Translations under genes and position numbers: made by a program
Assembly (NCBI GenBank): GCA_030549495.1
Contig: JAUIRK010000819.1
Coordinates: 424,501 to 488,500, forward strand
Source of the DNA: Nectonema munidae
Taxonomy: Eukaryota > Nematomorpha > Nectonematoida > Nectonematidae
DNA length: 64,000 nucleotides
Direction: 5' to 3'
Shown: positions 11,501 to 24,281 of the stretch, piece by piece
Position numbering within the stretch: the stretch's first letter is position 1
Layout: each line of letters opens with the position of its first letter
The notes under the pieces: model-generated
Seen by the model: the letters and a program-made list of their open reading frames with translations, nothing else
Told to the model about the DNA's origin: nothing
Databases searched by the model: none

Positions 11501-14424
11501 TCCCTGTTTGTGCCTACCTGTGTTTAAGTTCTTCCTGTTTGTGCCTGCTTTTATTTAAGTGCTGCCTGTGTTTGAGTGTTCCCTGTAGGTGCCTGCCAGT
11601 TGTTTAAGTGCTCTCAGTTTGTGCATGCCTGTTGTTTGAGTGCTCCCTGTTTGTGCCTGCCTATTGTTTAAGTGTTTGTACAAGTCTCTCTTTAAGTGCT
11701 CCCTGTTTGTGCCTGCCTGTGTTTGAGTTCCCCCTGTTGGTGCCTGCCTATTGTTTAAGTGCTATCTGTTTGTGCCTGTCTCTGTTTAAGTGCTGCCTGT
11801 TTGTGCCTTCCTGTATTTAAGTGTCCCATGTTGGTGCTTTCCTGTGTTAAAGTGCTCTCTGTTTGTGCCTGCCTCTGTATAAGTGCTCCCTGTTTGTCCA
11901 TGCATGTGTTTAAGTGTTCCTTTTAGCGCATGTCGGTGTGTGAGTGCCCATTTTATGTCTGACTGTGTTTAAGTTCTCCCTGTATGTGCCAACCTGTGTT
12001 TAAGTTCTCCCTGTTTGTGCCTGCTTTTATTTAAGTGCTCCCTATTCGTACCTGCTAGTTGCTTAAGTGCTTTCTATTTGTGCCTGACTGAGTTTAAGTG
12101 CTCCATGTTTGAGTGTCCCGTGTTTGTGCTTGCCTGTGTTAAAGTGCACCCTGTTTGTGCCTGTCTCTGTTTAAATGCTCCCTGTTGGTTCCTGCCTGTG
12201 TGTGAATGCCCTCTGTATGTGTCTGCCTGTGTTTAAGTTCTCCCTGTATGTGCCTACCTGTGTTTAAGTGCGCCCTGTTTGTGCCTGTCTCTGTTTAAAT
12301 ACTCCCTATTGGTTCCTGCCTGTGTGTGAATGCCCCCTGTATGTGTCTGCCTGTGTTTAAGTTCTCCTTGTATGTGCCTATCTGTGTTTAAGTTCTCCCT
12401 GTTTGTGCCTGACTTTATTTAAGTGCTCCCTGTGTTTGATGCCTGCCATTTGATTAAGTGCTTACTGTTTGTGCCTAACTGTGTTTAAGTGCTCCATGTT
12501 TGAGTGCTCCGTGTTGGTGGTCGCCTGTGTTAAAGTGGGCTCTGTTTGATCCTGCATGTGTTTAAGTGTTCCCTGTTTATGCCTGCCTGTGTGTGTGCCT
12601 TCCTTTGTTTAAGTGCTCTCTGTTTGTGCCTTCCTGTTGTTTGAGTGCTCCCTGTTTGTCCCCACCTGTTGTTTAAGTCCTAGCAGTTTGTGACGGTCTC
12701 TCTTTAAGTGCTCCTTGTTTGTGCCTGCCCGTGTTTGAGTGGCCCGTGTTGGTGCCTGTCTGTTCTTTAAGTGCCCCCTGTTTTTGCCTTCCTGTGTTTT
12801 ACTGTCTCTGTTTAAGTGCTCCCTGTTGGTGCCTTCCTGTGTTTGAGTTCCCCATGTTGGTGCTTGCCTTTATTAAAGTGCTCCCTGTTTGTGCCTGCCT
12901 CTGTTTAAGTGCTCCCTGTTGTCCCTGCATATGTTTAAGTGTCCCTGTGTTTGCCTGCCTGTGTGTGAGTGCCCTCGGTATGTGTCTGCCTGTGTTTAAG
13001 TTCTCCCTGTTTGTGCCTATCTGTGTTTAAGTTCTTCCTGTTTGTGCCTGCTTTTATTTAAGTGCTCCATGTGTTTGAGTGTTCCCTGTTAGTGCCTGCC
13101 AGTTGTTTAAGTGCTCTATGTTTGTGCATTCCTGTTGTTTGAGTGCTCCCTGTTTGTGCCTGCCTATTGTTTGTGATTGGGTAAGTCTCTCTTTAAGTGC
13201 TCTTTGTTTGTGCCTACCTGTCTTTGAGTGCACCCTGTTGGTGTCTGCCTGTTTTTAAATGCTCCCTATTTGTGCCTTCCTGTGTTTGAGTTCTCCCTGT
13301 TGGTGTCTACCTGTGTTTGTGCTTCTTGTATGTCCCTGCCTATTGTTTAATTCTACCTGTGTTTAAGTGCTCCCTGTTTGTAACGGCCTGTTGTTTGAGT
13401 GATCGTTGTTTGTTCCTTCCTGTATTTGAGTGCTCCTTGTTTGTATCTGCCTGTGTTTGAGTGCTCCCCGTTGGTGCCTGCCTGTGTTTGAATGCTCCAT
13501 ATTTGTGCTTGCCTGTGTTTGAGTGCCCCTTGTTGGTGGCTGCCTGTGTTTAAGTGCTTCCAGTTTGACTCTGCCTATTGTTAAGTCCTACCTGTGTTTA
13601 AGTGCTCCCAGTTTGTAACGGCCTATTTTTGAGTGCTCGTTGTTTGATCCTTCCTGTGTTTGAGTACTCCTTATTTGTACCTGCCTGTTTTGGGGTATTC
13701 ACTTTGTGCCTGTGTTTATGTGCCCCCTTTTGGTGCCTGACTGGGTTTAAGTGCGCCATGTTTCTCTTTGCATATTGATTAAGTCCTACCTATATTTAAG
13801 TGCTCCTTGTTTATGTCTGACTGTGTTTGGGTGATCCATGTTTGTTCCTGCATGTGTTTGAATGCCACGTGTTTTTGGCTGCCTGTGTTCGAGTGTCCCA
13901 TGTTTATGCCTGCCTGTGTTTGAGTGCCTTGTGTTGGTGCTTGCTTATGTTAAAGTGCACCCTGTTTGTGTCTCCCTCTGTTTAAATGCTCCCTGTTTGT
14001 TCCTGCATGTGTTTAAGTGTTCTCTGTTTGTGCTTCCTGTGTGTGTGTCCCCCTGTTTTTGCCTTACTGTGTTTAAGTGCTCTCTTTTTGTCCTGCCTGT
14101 TGTGCCCCCTGTATGTGTCTGCCTGTATTTAAGTTCTCCCTGTTTGTGCCTACCTGGGTTTAAGTTCTTCCTGTCTGTGCCTGCCTTTATTTAAGTGCTC
14201 CCTGTTCGTGCCTGCCAGTTGTTTAAGTGCTCTATGTTTGTGCATGCCTGCTGTTTGAGTGCTCCCTGTGTGTGCCTGCCTATTGTTTAAATGTTTGGGT
14301 AGGTCTCTCTTTAAGTGCTCGTTGTTTGTGCCTACCTGTCTTTGAGTGCACCCCGTCTGTGTCTGCCTGTGTTTGAATGCTCCCTATTTGTGCATGCCTG
14401 TGTTAGAGTGCCCCTGTTAATTAG
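8538..14424. repeat. 31-bp minisatellite, block D, with higher-order repeats
   Basis: Longest block of the array. Superimposed on the 31-bp unit are long-range repeats. The segment starting CCTGCATGTGTTTAAG with a GTTTATGCCTGCC neighbour occurs near 9,841, 11,061 and 12,550, giving higher-order periods of about 1.2 and 1.5 kb. The phrase TGCTCCCTGTTGTCCCTGC occurs near 11,410 and 12,910 and at the left edge of the window, and in a slightly changed form near 10,180. Many apparent small cysteine-rich proteins on the plus strand (for example 9,904-10,302 and 12,719-13,030) are by-products of the repeat. Confidence 0.95.
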
Positions 14425-14575
14425 TATTAAAAAAAATTGAAGCCAAGAAAATTCTTGAAATTAAATGAATATTAGTTTTAAAGTATTATTTAATATATAA
14501 GATTAAAATTATGTGTTTAAAAAAAGTTTTCTCGAGGTTGGCACTAAAAAATTGAGGTTGGCACAAATTAGTCAA
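14425..14575. other. AT-rich interruption of the minisatellite
   Basis: About 150 bp of AT-rich DNA with a tandem pair of the motif GAGGTTGGCAC (near 14,535 and 14,552). Minisatellite lies on both sides. No terminal repeats are obvious and no gene is seen. Confidence 0.6.
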
Positions 14576-14775
14576 GCCGTTTGGGTACTCCATGTTTGTA
14601 CTTGCCTGTTATTTAAGTGCTAACTATTTGTTCCTGCCTGTGTTTGAGTGCCCCATGTTTGTGCCTGCCCGACTTTGAGTGCCCCCTGTTGGTATCTGCC
14701 TGTGTTTGAGTGCCCCTGTTGGTGCCTCCCTGTGTTTAAGTGCTTTCCTGTGTTTGAGTGTTCCTGGTTAGTGGC
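14576..14775. repeat. 31-bp minisatellite, block E (end of array)
   Basis: Last recognisable units of the array. The repeat ends at about 14,775, followed directly by the second LINE. Confidence 0.88.
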
Positions 14776-14983
14776 TGCTCTGAAACACAGATTTACTTTT
14801 TCGTCCAAGTCCTATCATGGTGTTACGTAATTTAATGTCATAACTTTCATTTGTACTTTACTAACCCTATTTTAACTTATTTCTTTTCCCTTTTTTCTCC
14901 TTTATCTTCTCTTTCTTTCTTTTCCTGCATTTTGTGCTCACTCTCAAGTAATATAAGTTTTTCTTTCACTGTCCTACCTTTCA

Positions 14984-15295
14984 ATGCCAGACCTAGTATC
15001 CCCTACCGCGAAAAGAGCTAAAACAGATTCGATTCTCGAATCAGATATAGTGATTTCCTTAAATTTAATTGAGGAGAAGTATTCTCATCAGAATAATGTT
15101 GATTGTATAGAATTGCATGCACTAATTAAGAATATCTTTGCAGATGTGAAAGATGTTATTATTGAGAAACTTGTTAGCAAACTGGTTTGTACGACCACTG
15201 AACATTCTTTGTATCAAACTAATCTCACGTACGCCCAAGTAGCTTCATCTGAGAAACCGAATGCCCCCTTTTTTCAATCCAGCGAATTGTGTTAA
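14984..15295 (+). pseudogene. LINE ORF1 N-terminal piece
   Basis: A frame of 103 codons from the ATG at 14,984 starting MPDLVSPTAKRAKTD and containing TYAQVAS near residue 80, a motif type common just before the nucleic-acid-binding part of Jockey-group ORF1 proteins. The frame is lost before the zinc knuckles, which appear in another frame from 15,715 as CSKFGHS, CLTCGNLGHDSNVC and CINC. Confidence 0.65.
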
Positions 15296-16429
15296 GGTCA
15301 AAACTAACACAACAAATCCTGACAGATTTAAGTTTAAAGAAATAAAAGAAAAAATTGTATCAGTAATTCAACTAAATACTAACAAAGTTCAATTAAAAGG
15401 TATAAAGGTTACTGCAACAATTCCTTGAGAATAGGAATGACAAAGATATTACCGCTACAAGAAACTTTCGAACTTATTGAGAATAAACAATTCAAACCTA
15501 GATTTATTATTAAAAACATAACTAAGTAGCTTAATGAGACCGAAATATTTAATTCCATTTATACATGCAATTACAATGTTGCTAAATTAGGGGGAATTGG
15601 TATAAAGTAATTCAAACAAGACATAATTCTTTAATATGGCGATCATCGAGCCTATGAGTCAATTTTTGTGGGTATTCAGCTCTTCCGGTCGAACTTTGTA
15701 TCAAGAAAGTACACTTGTGCAGTAAATTTGGGCACAGCTCAACCGGTTATTTCTCTAAAAATCCGAGATGCCTTACTTGTGGTAACCTAGGTCACGATAG
15801 TAATGTATGTACCTCGAATAAGGTTTTTTGCATTAACTGTCATGGTGATCCCTGTTTACTGATCTTAAATGCCCAATTTATATCAAGAAGGAAAAGAAAT
15901 TTTGCCTTAAACTCCTTTAATACGTTCATTGAAACCGAGTGATGGCTGTTTCAATTTTACACATACATTTGAGAAAATCATTAATTGCTTTTAACAACCT
16001 TCAAGTTTTTTTGGAACAAAATTCGTATGATATAATTTCTCTAAACGAACCGTACATTTATAAAGATAAGTTTCCCTTTTTCCCACTGAGAAACTACAAT
16101 ATTGTACATAGCCATCCACCTTCTCTATCTTCAATTATTCATAGAAACAATCTTGATGCCTCTTATACCCAACCTATCCAATCATTTTATTACTACAACC
16201 TTGTGCCGGAATAATGGTTTCCCCTTTTACTGTATTTCCATTTATTTCCTACCTTATTCCGATGAGTATATACGCTATTTTTGCTACAATATTTTATCCA
16301 AGCTAACTTCAGAAACGTTTTCATTATTGGTGACACTAATGCTCGCCATTCTTTATGGGATGTCAAATGTAATTCAAGAGCGAGACTTTTATTTGAAAAA
16401 TAATCTTATCATGAGAAACGCCACGTTTT

Positions 16430-17606
16430 AAAGCCTATTTCTTCTGACGAACTTTTGTTTTGTTTCAAAAATGTAAGTAACAAGTCTGCTCCTGGGTATG
16501 ACAAAGTTTCTTTCACCTCAATTAGAATAGCGCTTCCATTTATTGAAAAGGAACTCCTGACTTTGTATAACTTCTTTCTCGCTTTCAGCTACTTTCCTTA
16601 GATCTTGAAACGGGTGAAATTGTTTTGATCCCCAAAAAAAAGTGTACTAACTATATTGAAGATTACAGACCAATCACATTGCTTCCCTGCTTTGGCAAAA
16701 TGTTCGAAAAAGTAATGCGTGTTCGTCTAATCTAACTGTATAAACAAGTTTCAATATGCCTATGTTTTCAAAAGGCCATCAGAAATTGCAATAGACAGAA
16801 TAACCTCTGAAATCTTTTATTGCTACAAAAAGGATCATCGCTTTACTTCTTTCTTCATTGATTTCAAGGGAGCATTCAATTCAGCATGTCATTTCTGCAT
16901 CATAAGAAATATGATCAAGATGAAGTTCCCAGATTACATTTGAATTCATGAAATCTTACTTGAGAAGACGGACGATATTTCTGAAATCAACCTCTAAAGG
17001 AAAAAACACTGTTTTGCTCTACTCTCCAGAGACCCTGCTTCTCAGACTTGCTATTTATCACACTCATATACCCTCTACTGGATTTTTAAGGAATCAGAAT
17101 TGTTTTTTTCAAGGATTTTCAGATGATTTAGTTGTTGGCGTCATAGGTACCAATCCAACAGATAATGTTTTGCGCTTAGAAAAAATACTAATCAAAACAC
17201 AACAATTTGCGTCACTTTTGAATCTATCCTTTAATCTGAATAATTGCTCTCTTGTACACTTTTCGAAAAAATGTCGAAGTGTCCAGATTTATACTTCAAT
17301 AATCAACAATACTCCCTTGCCACATTAGTCAGATACCTTGGATATCTGATATTGCCAAATCACTACATCTTCACGAAAACGCTACTTATCAGTGTAATTC
17401 TGCCATCTTTCACATATGGAGTTGCGTCATGGTGTGTGATTCTCAAATATAAAAGATACTCAAAATCTTTCAGTACTCTGTTTTATTCAATTCTAAGATT
17501 TGCCCTAAAAGCCAATATTTCTACTCCTAAATTGCTTCTTACTATTTCGTTAATAATTCCACCTCCAATCCTGTATCTCGAAAAAGTCATATTACCCAAA
17601 AAGTAA
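16430..17606 (+). pseudogene. LINE reverse transcriptase, decayed
   Basis: Readable islands in order: NKSAPGYDKVSF (near 16,480), EDYRPITLLPCFGKMFEKV (near 16,660), FFIDFKGAFNSA with the first catalytic aspartate (near 16,850), FSDDLVVGV in place of the usual YADD (near 17,115), and VRYLGYLILP with TYGVASW (near 17,320-17,430). They lie in at least three frames with in-frame stops, so no functional polymerase remains. The order and the FSDD box identify the family as a non-LTR reverse transcriptase. Confidence 0.8.
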
Positions 17607-18370
17607 TCCTTCATCCACAAGGAATCTAACTATGCAAATTTTCGACTCTCCTTTTCCCCAGAAAAGTTCTTTTCAAACTATGATTGTTTTCAGAAACTCT
17701 TTCATAAATATTTCAACTCTTAATTCTCATCCAATTGGCACGTGGAACCCTCTCATAGGATAACCGACCCCAATATAACGGCGTATCAGTTCGAACCTCA
17801 GTTTGTTCTTCAAAATTAAAAGCAATCTGTCTTTGTAATAAAATCATCCATTCGACGAATTCCCTTCTGATTTTCACTGACGAATCCCATGATCCCATCT
17901 CCTCTGCATCAGCCGCATCTTTTGCCTTTTTTCGTCCGAAATACTCTGAACTTATTTATTATAAATCTTTCAATTTAAGCGAGTTTTCCACATCCTATTC
18001 AGCAGAGTGCTCTGTCTTACTTGAAGCTTTCACCCACCTCTCGAAGAACTCTAGTAAGTTTTCCGAATTTTTATTAGTAAATATCTTTTACATTTTTCTT
18101 AATGATGCAGACTATTAATGTCGATCTTTCTTCTCCCACGTACAGTGTGGAAATTGTCTTCTTTCTGGACACACCATCTCCAAATGTAAAAATCTGGTGG
18201 ATCATCAACATGTGTTTGCACAAAAATACTACAAGACCCTTTGAGACACTGTGATAAACATTGCTTACTTATTGTGTGTATATTGAAATGATTATTATTA
18301 TTATATAGCTCTCACATAGTTTGTAAAATATTTTTCTCCCATTGATTATTTATTATTATTATTATTGAAT

Positions 18371-20795
18371 TCAACATTTGACGATACTGTTTTGTAAATT
18401 TGCTTGCATGTATTCTAGGATATAAATGATATATAGAAATAGAACTTTCTTTTGACTCTTTACAAATATTACAACTACACACACCTTATAAATGTCATAA
18501 TCTCTTTACTTTAAACTACATGATGTAGTTATAACTTTCAATCCATCTGGAAGATATATAAAGTATAGAACAAAGTGATGCAACAATCTAATAACAGATA
18601 TATTTAACTCTTTAAATCTGCCAAAGGAGATATTAGGAGTTCAACATTAGTAAATTTAAAGAACACCTAAATCGCATTGTAAAAAACATTATAATCATGA
18701 ATGTATGGTTAGGTGATTCCTGTTTTGCTTGCAATCAGGCCCCAAACAGAATTATGAGCTCACATATAAATACCTACGTGACTTCAGTAGTCTTTCCCAA
18801 TATCCCTATTGTATACACTCCTGGCATACTATGGGCTTTATATCTCCAGTTAAAGTTTAATTTATTCATTGATTTTGTGATATAATGATAAATCTTTTCT
18901 CTTAGTAATTTAGGGTTATTATGTGTAACTCATTATTTTACTAATTTAGTTAATTAGTTAACTTTAATTACTTGGACTTAAGCATTGACTGATTTATTGG
19001 TGAAAATGATGACAAAAACTTTGCGAGTAGTTTTTTCACTATGAAATAAATGTAGTAGCTGCTACTATATAAGCGGGTTATTTATATAGTTTTAGTCTAA
19101 TTATAAAGTTTTATATCAGAGGCGCACATCCTCAAATTTACTTCTTTTTTTTATTATTTTAAAATTTATTATAAAAGAATTTTTCTCAACATTATTACCC
19201 GACATTATACTTGCGCTGTTTCTCCCAATCACACCATAACTGCAGATAACTGCCGGGATTTTATCAAGTCAAATTACCTTGTTTGTAATTCTTATTGCAT
19301 CACTACCTTTTAGCTCAGTGGTTTCAAAATGGAGTCCGTCTTGCCCTAGGGGATTTCAAAGCAGTTCCAAGGAGAGCGAGAAGGCGTCACTCAGGGATCG
19401 GTTTGCGCAAAACATTGCCTCCATATTGGGCCATTTGCAATTTTTGCCAATAAGTCACATTTAAAAGAATAAATAATTTTGTCTTTGAATTGTGTACTAT
19501 TTTTATTTTTTTATTGATTTTCAGTCCTGATTTTATAGATGTAAATGTGCATTTTGGTTTTACTCTCTGGTTGGGAAGAGGAACATAAGTCTTTTCCAAT
19601 AACCCATCCTGCCTCCTCTAGCTAATTGTGCGTTTGGAGTAAAGTGAGAAACGAATGGTGAAACCCACTAGCATGTTATTAATGAATTTCTACAAATAAA
19701 AGAAAAACCGTAGAAAGGAAAATTTTTATTGTAGAAAATTTGGAAAAATAGTCGATACAATAAAAATTAACTGATGCAGGAAAATATTGGTAGGAAATCT
19801 TTTTAAGAGACTGTTTTGATGAAAAAGTTCTGAAATAAATAAACAGATATTATTATTCCAGAAATAAATAATTTTCATTATTTTAAGAATATATGAGACA
19901 GAGGGTCAAATCTAAATGCACTGACTCAAATTCTCATCATAAAAAAATACTAAAGGGGTCAACTTTATGACCTTTCATTAATATACATTTAAGTGTTTGG
20001 ACCTTTAAGTCTATACAAAGCTTCTGAGGCCAATACCCAAATTTAAATACTTATAATTACAAAAGAATAAAAAAAATCCTAAATGAAGAGCATGAAAATC
20101 ATAGTCAGTAAACGCAATATCAGGTTTCACATCAAAATACACAAAAGTTTTTTTATTTTAAATCAGAGTGTTTCAAATATATACTTCTAAAAACCAAACC
20201 GGCCCCATTAAGACATTTATGAAACTTTAAAGTGAATTTTTATTGTGATGAAGTTTCAATTAAAATGATATAGGAAAATTAATTACATAATTATAAAAGA
20301 TATTTACAATTTTTAGATATAACTTTAAAGATGAGATAGATAGGTTACTGACGGTAAAAATCAGACAGCGTTATTTAGGTTTTCTCTAATTTTATCTGTA
20401 TAAACTTTTCATCGAACTCACCTATTGTTCAAGATAGATGAAGTAAAAATGCTCTATCAACGAAAAATTGTATAGTATAAATTTCAACTTTTCATATAAA
20501 TGTAGTTTAGAAAAGATTCAAACAAAGATTTTTTTAATTGGGAAAGTTTATTTTGAATATTACAAACATGAAATCACACGATGAGTCAAAAATATTTACC
20601 TATTCTCTCATCATCCTTTTGTGAAAATGGTGATGATACTTGTAACATTAAAATGTTAGAGGTACATGTAAAATATAATCACCCAATATTTCACACTTTA
20701 TTTAAATTAGACACACCAACAATTTCAAATCCAATGTCTCAATCATTGGATACATGTAAATACATATATTTACAACATTCAACGTTACTTGTATA
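18371..20795. other. AT-rich non-coding DNA
   Basis: No gene with recognisable motifs on either strand. It contains the left end of a hAT-like element at about 19,316 and scattered A/T runs. Short open frames (for example 18,697-18,885 and 20,581-20,910) show no domain and the latter runs into a MITE. Confidence 0.6.
19316..19425 (+). mobile_element. Truncated hAT-type element end
   Basis: The sequence CAGTGGTTTCAAAATGGAG followed by TCCGTCTTGCCCTAGGGGATT resembles the terminus of hAT (Charlie-like) elements, which begin CAGTGGTTCTCAAA and carry a CCCTAGGGG motif. No matching right end was found within 1 kb, so this is a fragment. Confidence 0.5.
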
Positions 20796-21072
20796 CAGGG
20801 CCGGCCTTAGGCCACTGCAACCTATGCGGCCGCAGTGGGTCCCGCGCTTCTCATTTTTCATTTTGATGATATATTGTATGATTTCGCTAAATGCAAGTTT
20901 CGCAAAGTAAAGTTACTTTGATCGTCATTTTGTGTTAATGAAAAAGTAATAAAACAAATCCCTTTTCTTTTTTTCAAATCTTATTTCTCACTTTTAATCT
21001 TTTTTCCTACCCAAACTGAGCCCCGCGCAATCCATTTTGCATAGGGCCCCGCGAACACTAGGGCCGGCCCTG
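20796..21072. mobile_element. hAT-type MITE, 277 bp
   Basis: Starts CAGGGCCGGCCTTAG and ends CTAGGGCCGGCCCTG, near-perfect inverted repeats. The flanking octamers CTTGTATA (20,788-20,795) and TATGTATA (21,073-21,080) agree at six of eight positions, fitting an 8-bp hAT target duplication that has aged. The interior is AT-rich with GC-rich subterminal parts and codes for nothing. Confidence 0.85.
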
Positions 21073-21427
21073 TATGTATATGAAATAAACATAACATAAA
21101 AGCGCAACTAATGTTCAATTACATGTCACGAAAACACATTTAGACAATATATATATTCAGGAACACAAAGAGACGCCACTAATCCAAGATCTCTACTTAA
21201 AAGCCTAGCATATCTACCACTTTGCATCACAGCTCTACTCCAAATTTATTTGGAGGAACAGTGGCGAGCTTTACACTACATTCAGAGTTGGTTCCTGGCA
21301 TAATTGAGATTCGCGATAGTCACTCTTCAATAAATACTCTTTCCTTTGCATTTTGTTACAATATTCATAACATGTCATAAGCTATTTTTTCAAACATCAC
21401 TAAAGATTGTTTCATTATCTGTTGTAT

Positions 21428-23150
<1,723 letters not shown>

Positions 23151-23189
23151 ACAAAAAAGTAAATGTATAAAACAAATTCAAATCTCACG

Positions 23190-23440
23190 CAGCTCCAAAA
23201 GAATAAACGTTATCCTTTGCACAAACACAACAACCTATGCAAATACATCGACAGTAATAAATGCCCATCTACCGATATAATTTATCACATTCCAAATCAT
23301 CTCTGCTCCGAAATATAGGAAAAACAAAACTACGAGCCATACCACACTTCACTGAACACATCCATGACGTTCAACACAAAAGGAAAAAACAAAAGAATGA
23401 GGATTCACTGCCTGCATAAACACTTAAAAATCTCCTCTTC
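23190..23440 (+). pseudogene. Penelope-like GIY-YIG endonuclease remnant (first copy)
   Basis: Two neighbouring reading frames on the plus strand give DIIYHIPNHLCSEI then IGKTKLRAIPHFTEHIHD. This has the layout of the GIY-YIG endonuclease that ends Penelope-like retroelements: a cysteine-containing lead, then YIGKT...R...EH. The copy is decayed and nothing of the reverse transcriptase was recognised upstream. It lies just beyond the last COQ6 exon found, on the opposite strand. Confidence 0.55.
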
Positions 23441-24114
23441 CCAAATACACCTTACAATGAAAGTGTTGTGCGTACACCTACCTAGAAAGAATTTTCTATG
23501 AAGAACATTGCATATTAAAATTGAAGTTCGCAATTAACGCCTATTTAAATTCAAACACCCATAAGCCCTCCTTCATCATCTTTTTATTTTATTGTATTTT
23601 GTAATTGAAAAAGGTCGTAACGACTTTATATTGAGTCTATACTATATCACTCATATTCTAATAAAGTCGTGTTTTTCAAACAAAGTAATTTGTTATTTTT
23701 AACTTTATATTGTAGGTATATTACATGAAGAATATATTTGCGTAATGAATCAATTAATCGAAATTTGTGAAATATCTTTGTTACTAAATGCATGCTATGC
23801 CTTTTAAATTTTTTAGGGTAGTATAATGGCCAACGCATTTTAAATCTCATCAATAATAATCTGCCCTGGAAATAGGTGGTCAAAGGCACTAAAAGTTGCA
23901 TTAACACTTAAGAGGCAAATTTGAAATTATTTTCATAATTTATATCTTTAATCTTTTTAGAAAAGTAAAAAGAGACACTTGAAGCAGATGAAATTTCTGA
24001 AACGTTCATTCTTACAGACATGCATAAAATATAACTTTGTGTGAGTGAGCGAGAAGAATAAGGCAAACATATGGGAATGTACAAAAAAATAGTGAGAAGA
24101 AAAAGCGAAAAAAC

Positions 24115-24281
24115 CTTGAGAATCTGGGAAGCATCGACGCCTTGCAGAACAAAAGAGCGCAGCCAAATAGCGATAGAGGACTCGTGCAAGAAGAGTTTGT
24201 GGAGTGCGTGGATCGAGCAGATGACCGGCAGTAGATGACGCTGGCGAGCGCATTCGTATTCCCTGAGTCCGCCAGGAAACG
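24115..24281 (-). CDS. COQ6: COQ6 exon 11 (last one located)
   Basis: Acceptor CCTTTCTTGCTTCAG, donor [20 protein letters not shown] matches LTGYETERQRHNTALL, and [16 protein letters not shown] matches LRTWGLQATNAVSPLK. About nine residues should follow in a terminal exon downstream (lower coordinates). Reading on without splicing adds about 70 unrelated residues, so a missing exon is preferred. Confidence 0.94.

Larger units (their letters stand above)
14776..18370 (+). mobile_element. Near full-length but decayed LINE (Jockey/R1-like domain order)
   Basis: Domains appear in the LINE order on the plus strand but in several frames. An ORF1-like N-terminus (14,984-15,295) contains TYAQVAS. 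CCHC zinc knuckles follow (about 15,700-15,850), then endonuclease pieces (about 15,939-16,390, with DIISLNEPYIY and a decayed GDTNARHSLW-like stretch) and reverse transcriptase pieces (about 16,430-17,606). A final C-terminal zinc-knuckle-like CGNCLLSGHTISKC lies near 18,150-18,200. The element ends in an ATT microsatellite at about 18,290-18,370. There are at least six frame changes or stops, so it is dead. It is much older than the LINE at 3.8 kb. Confidence 0.85.
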
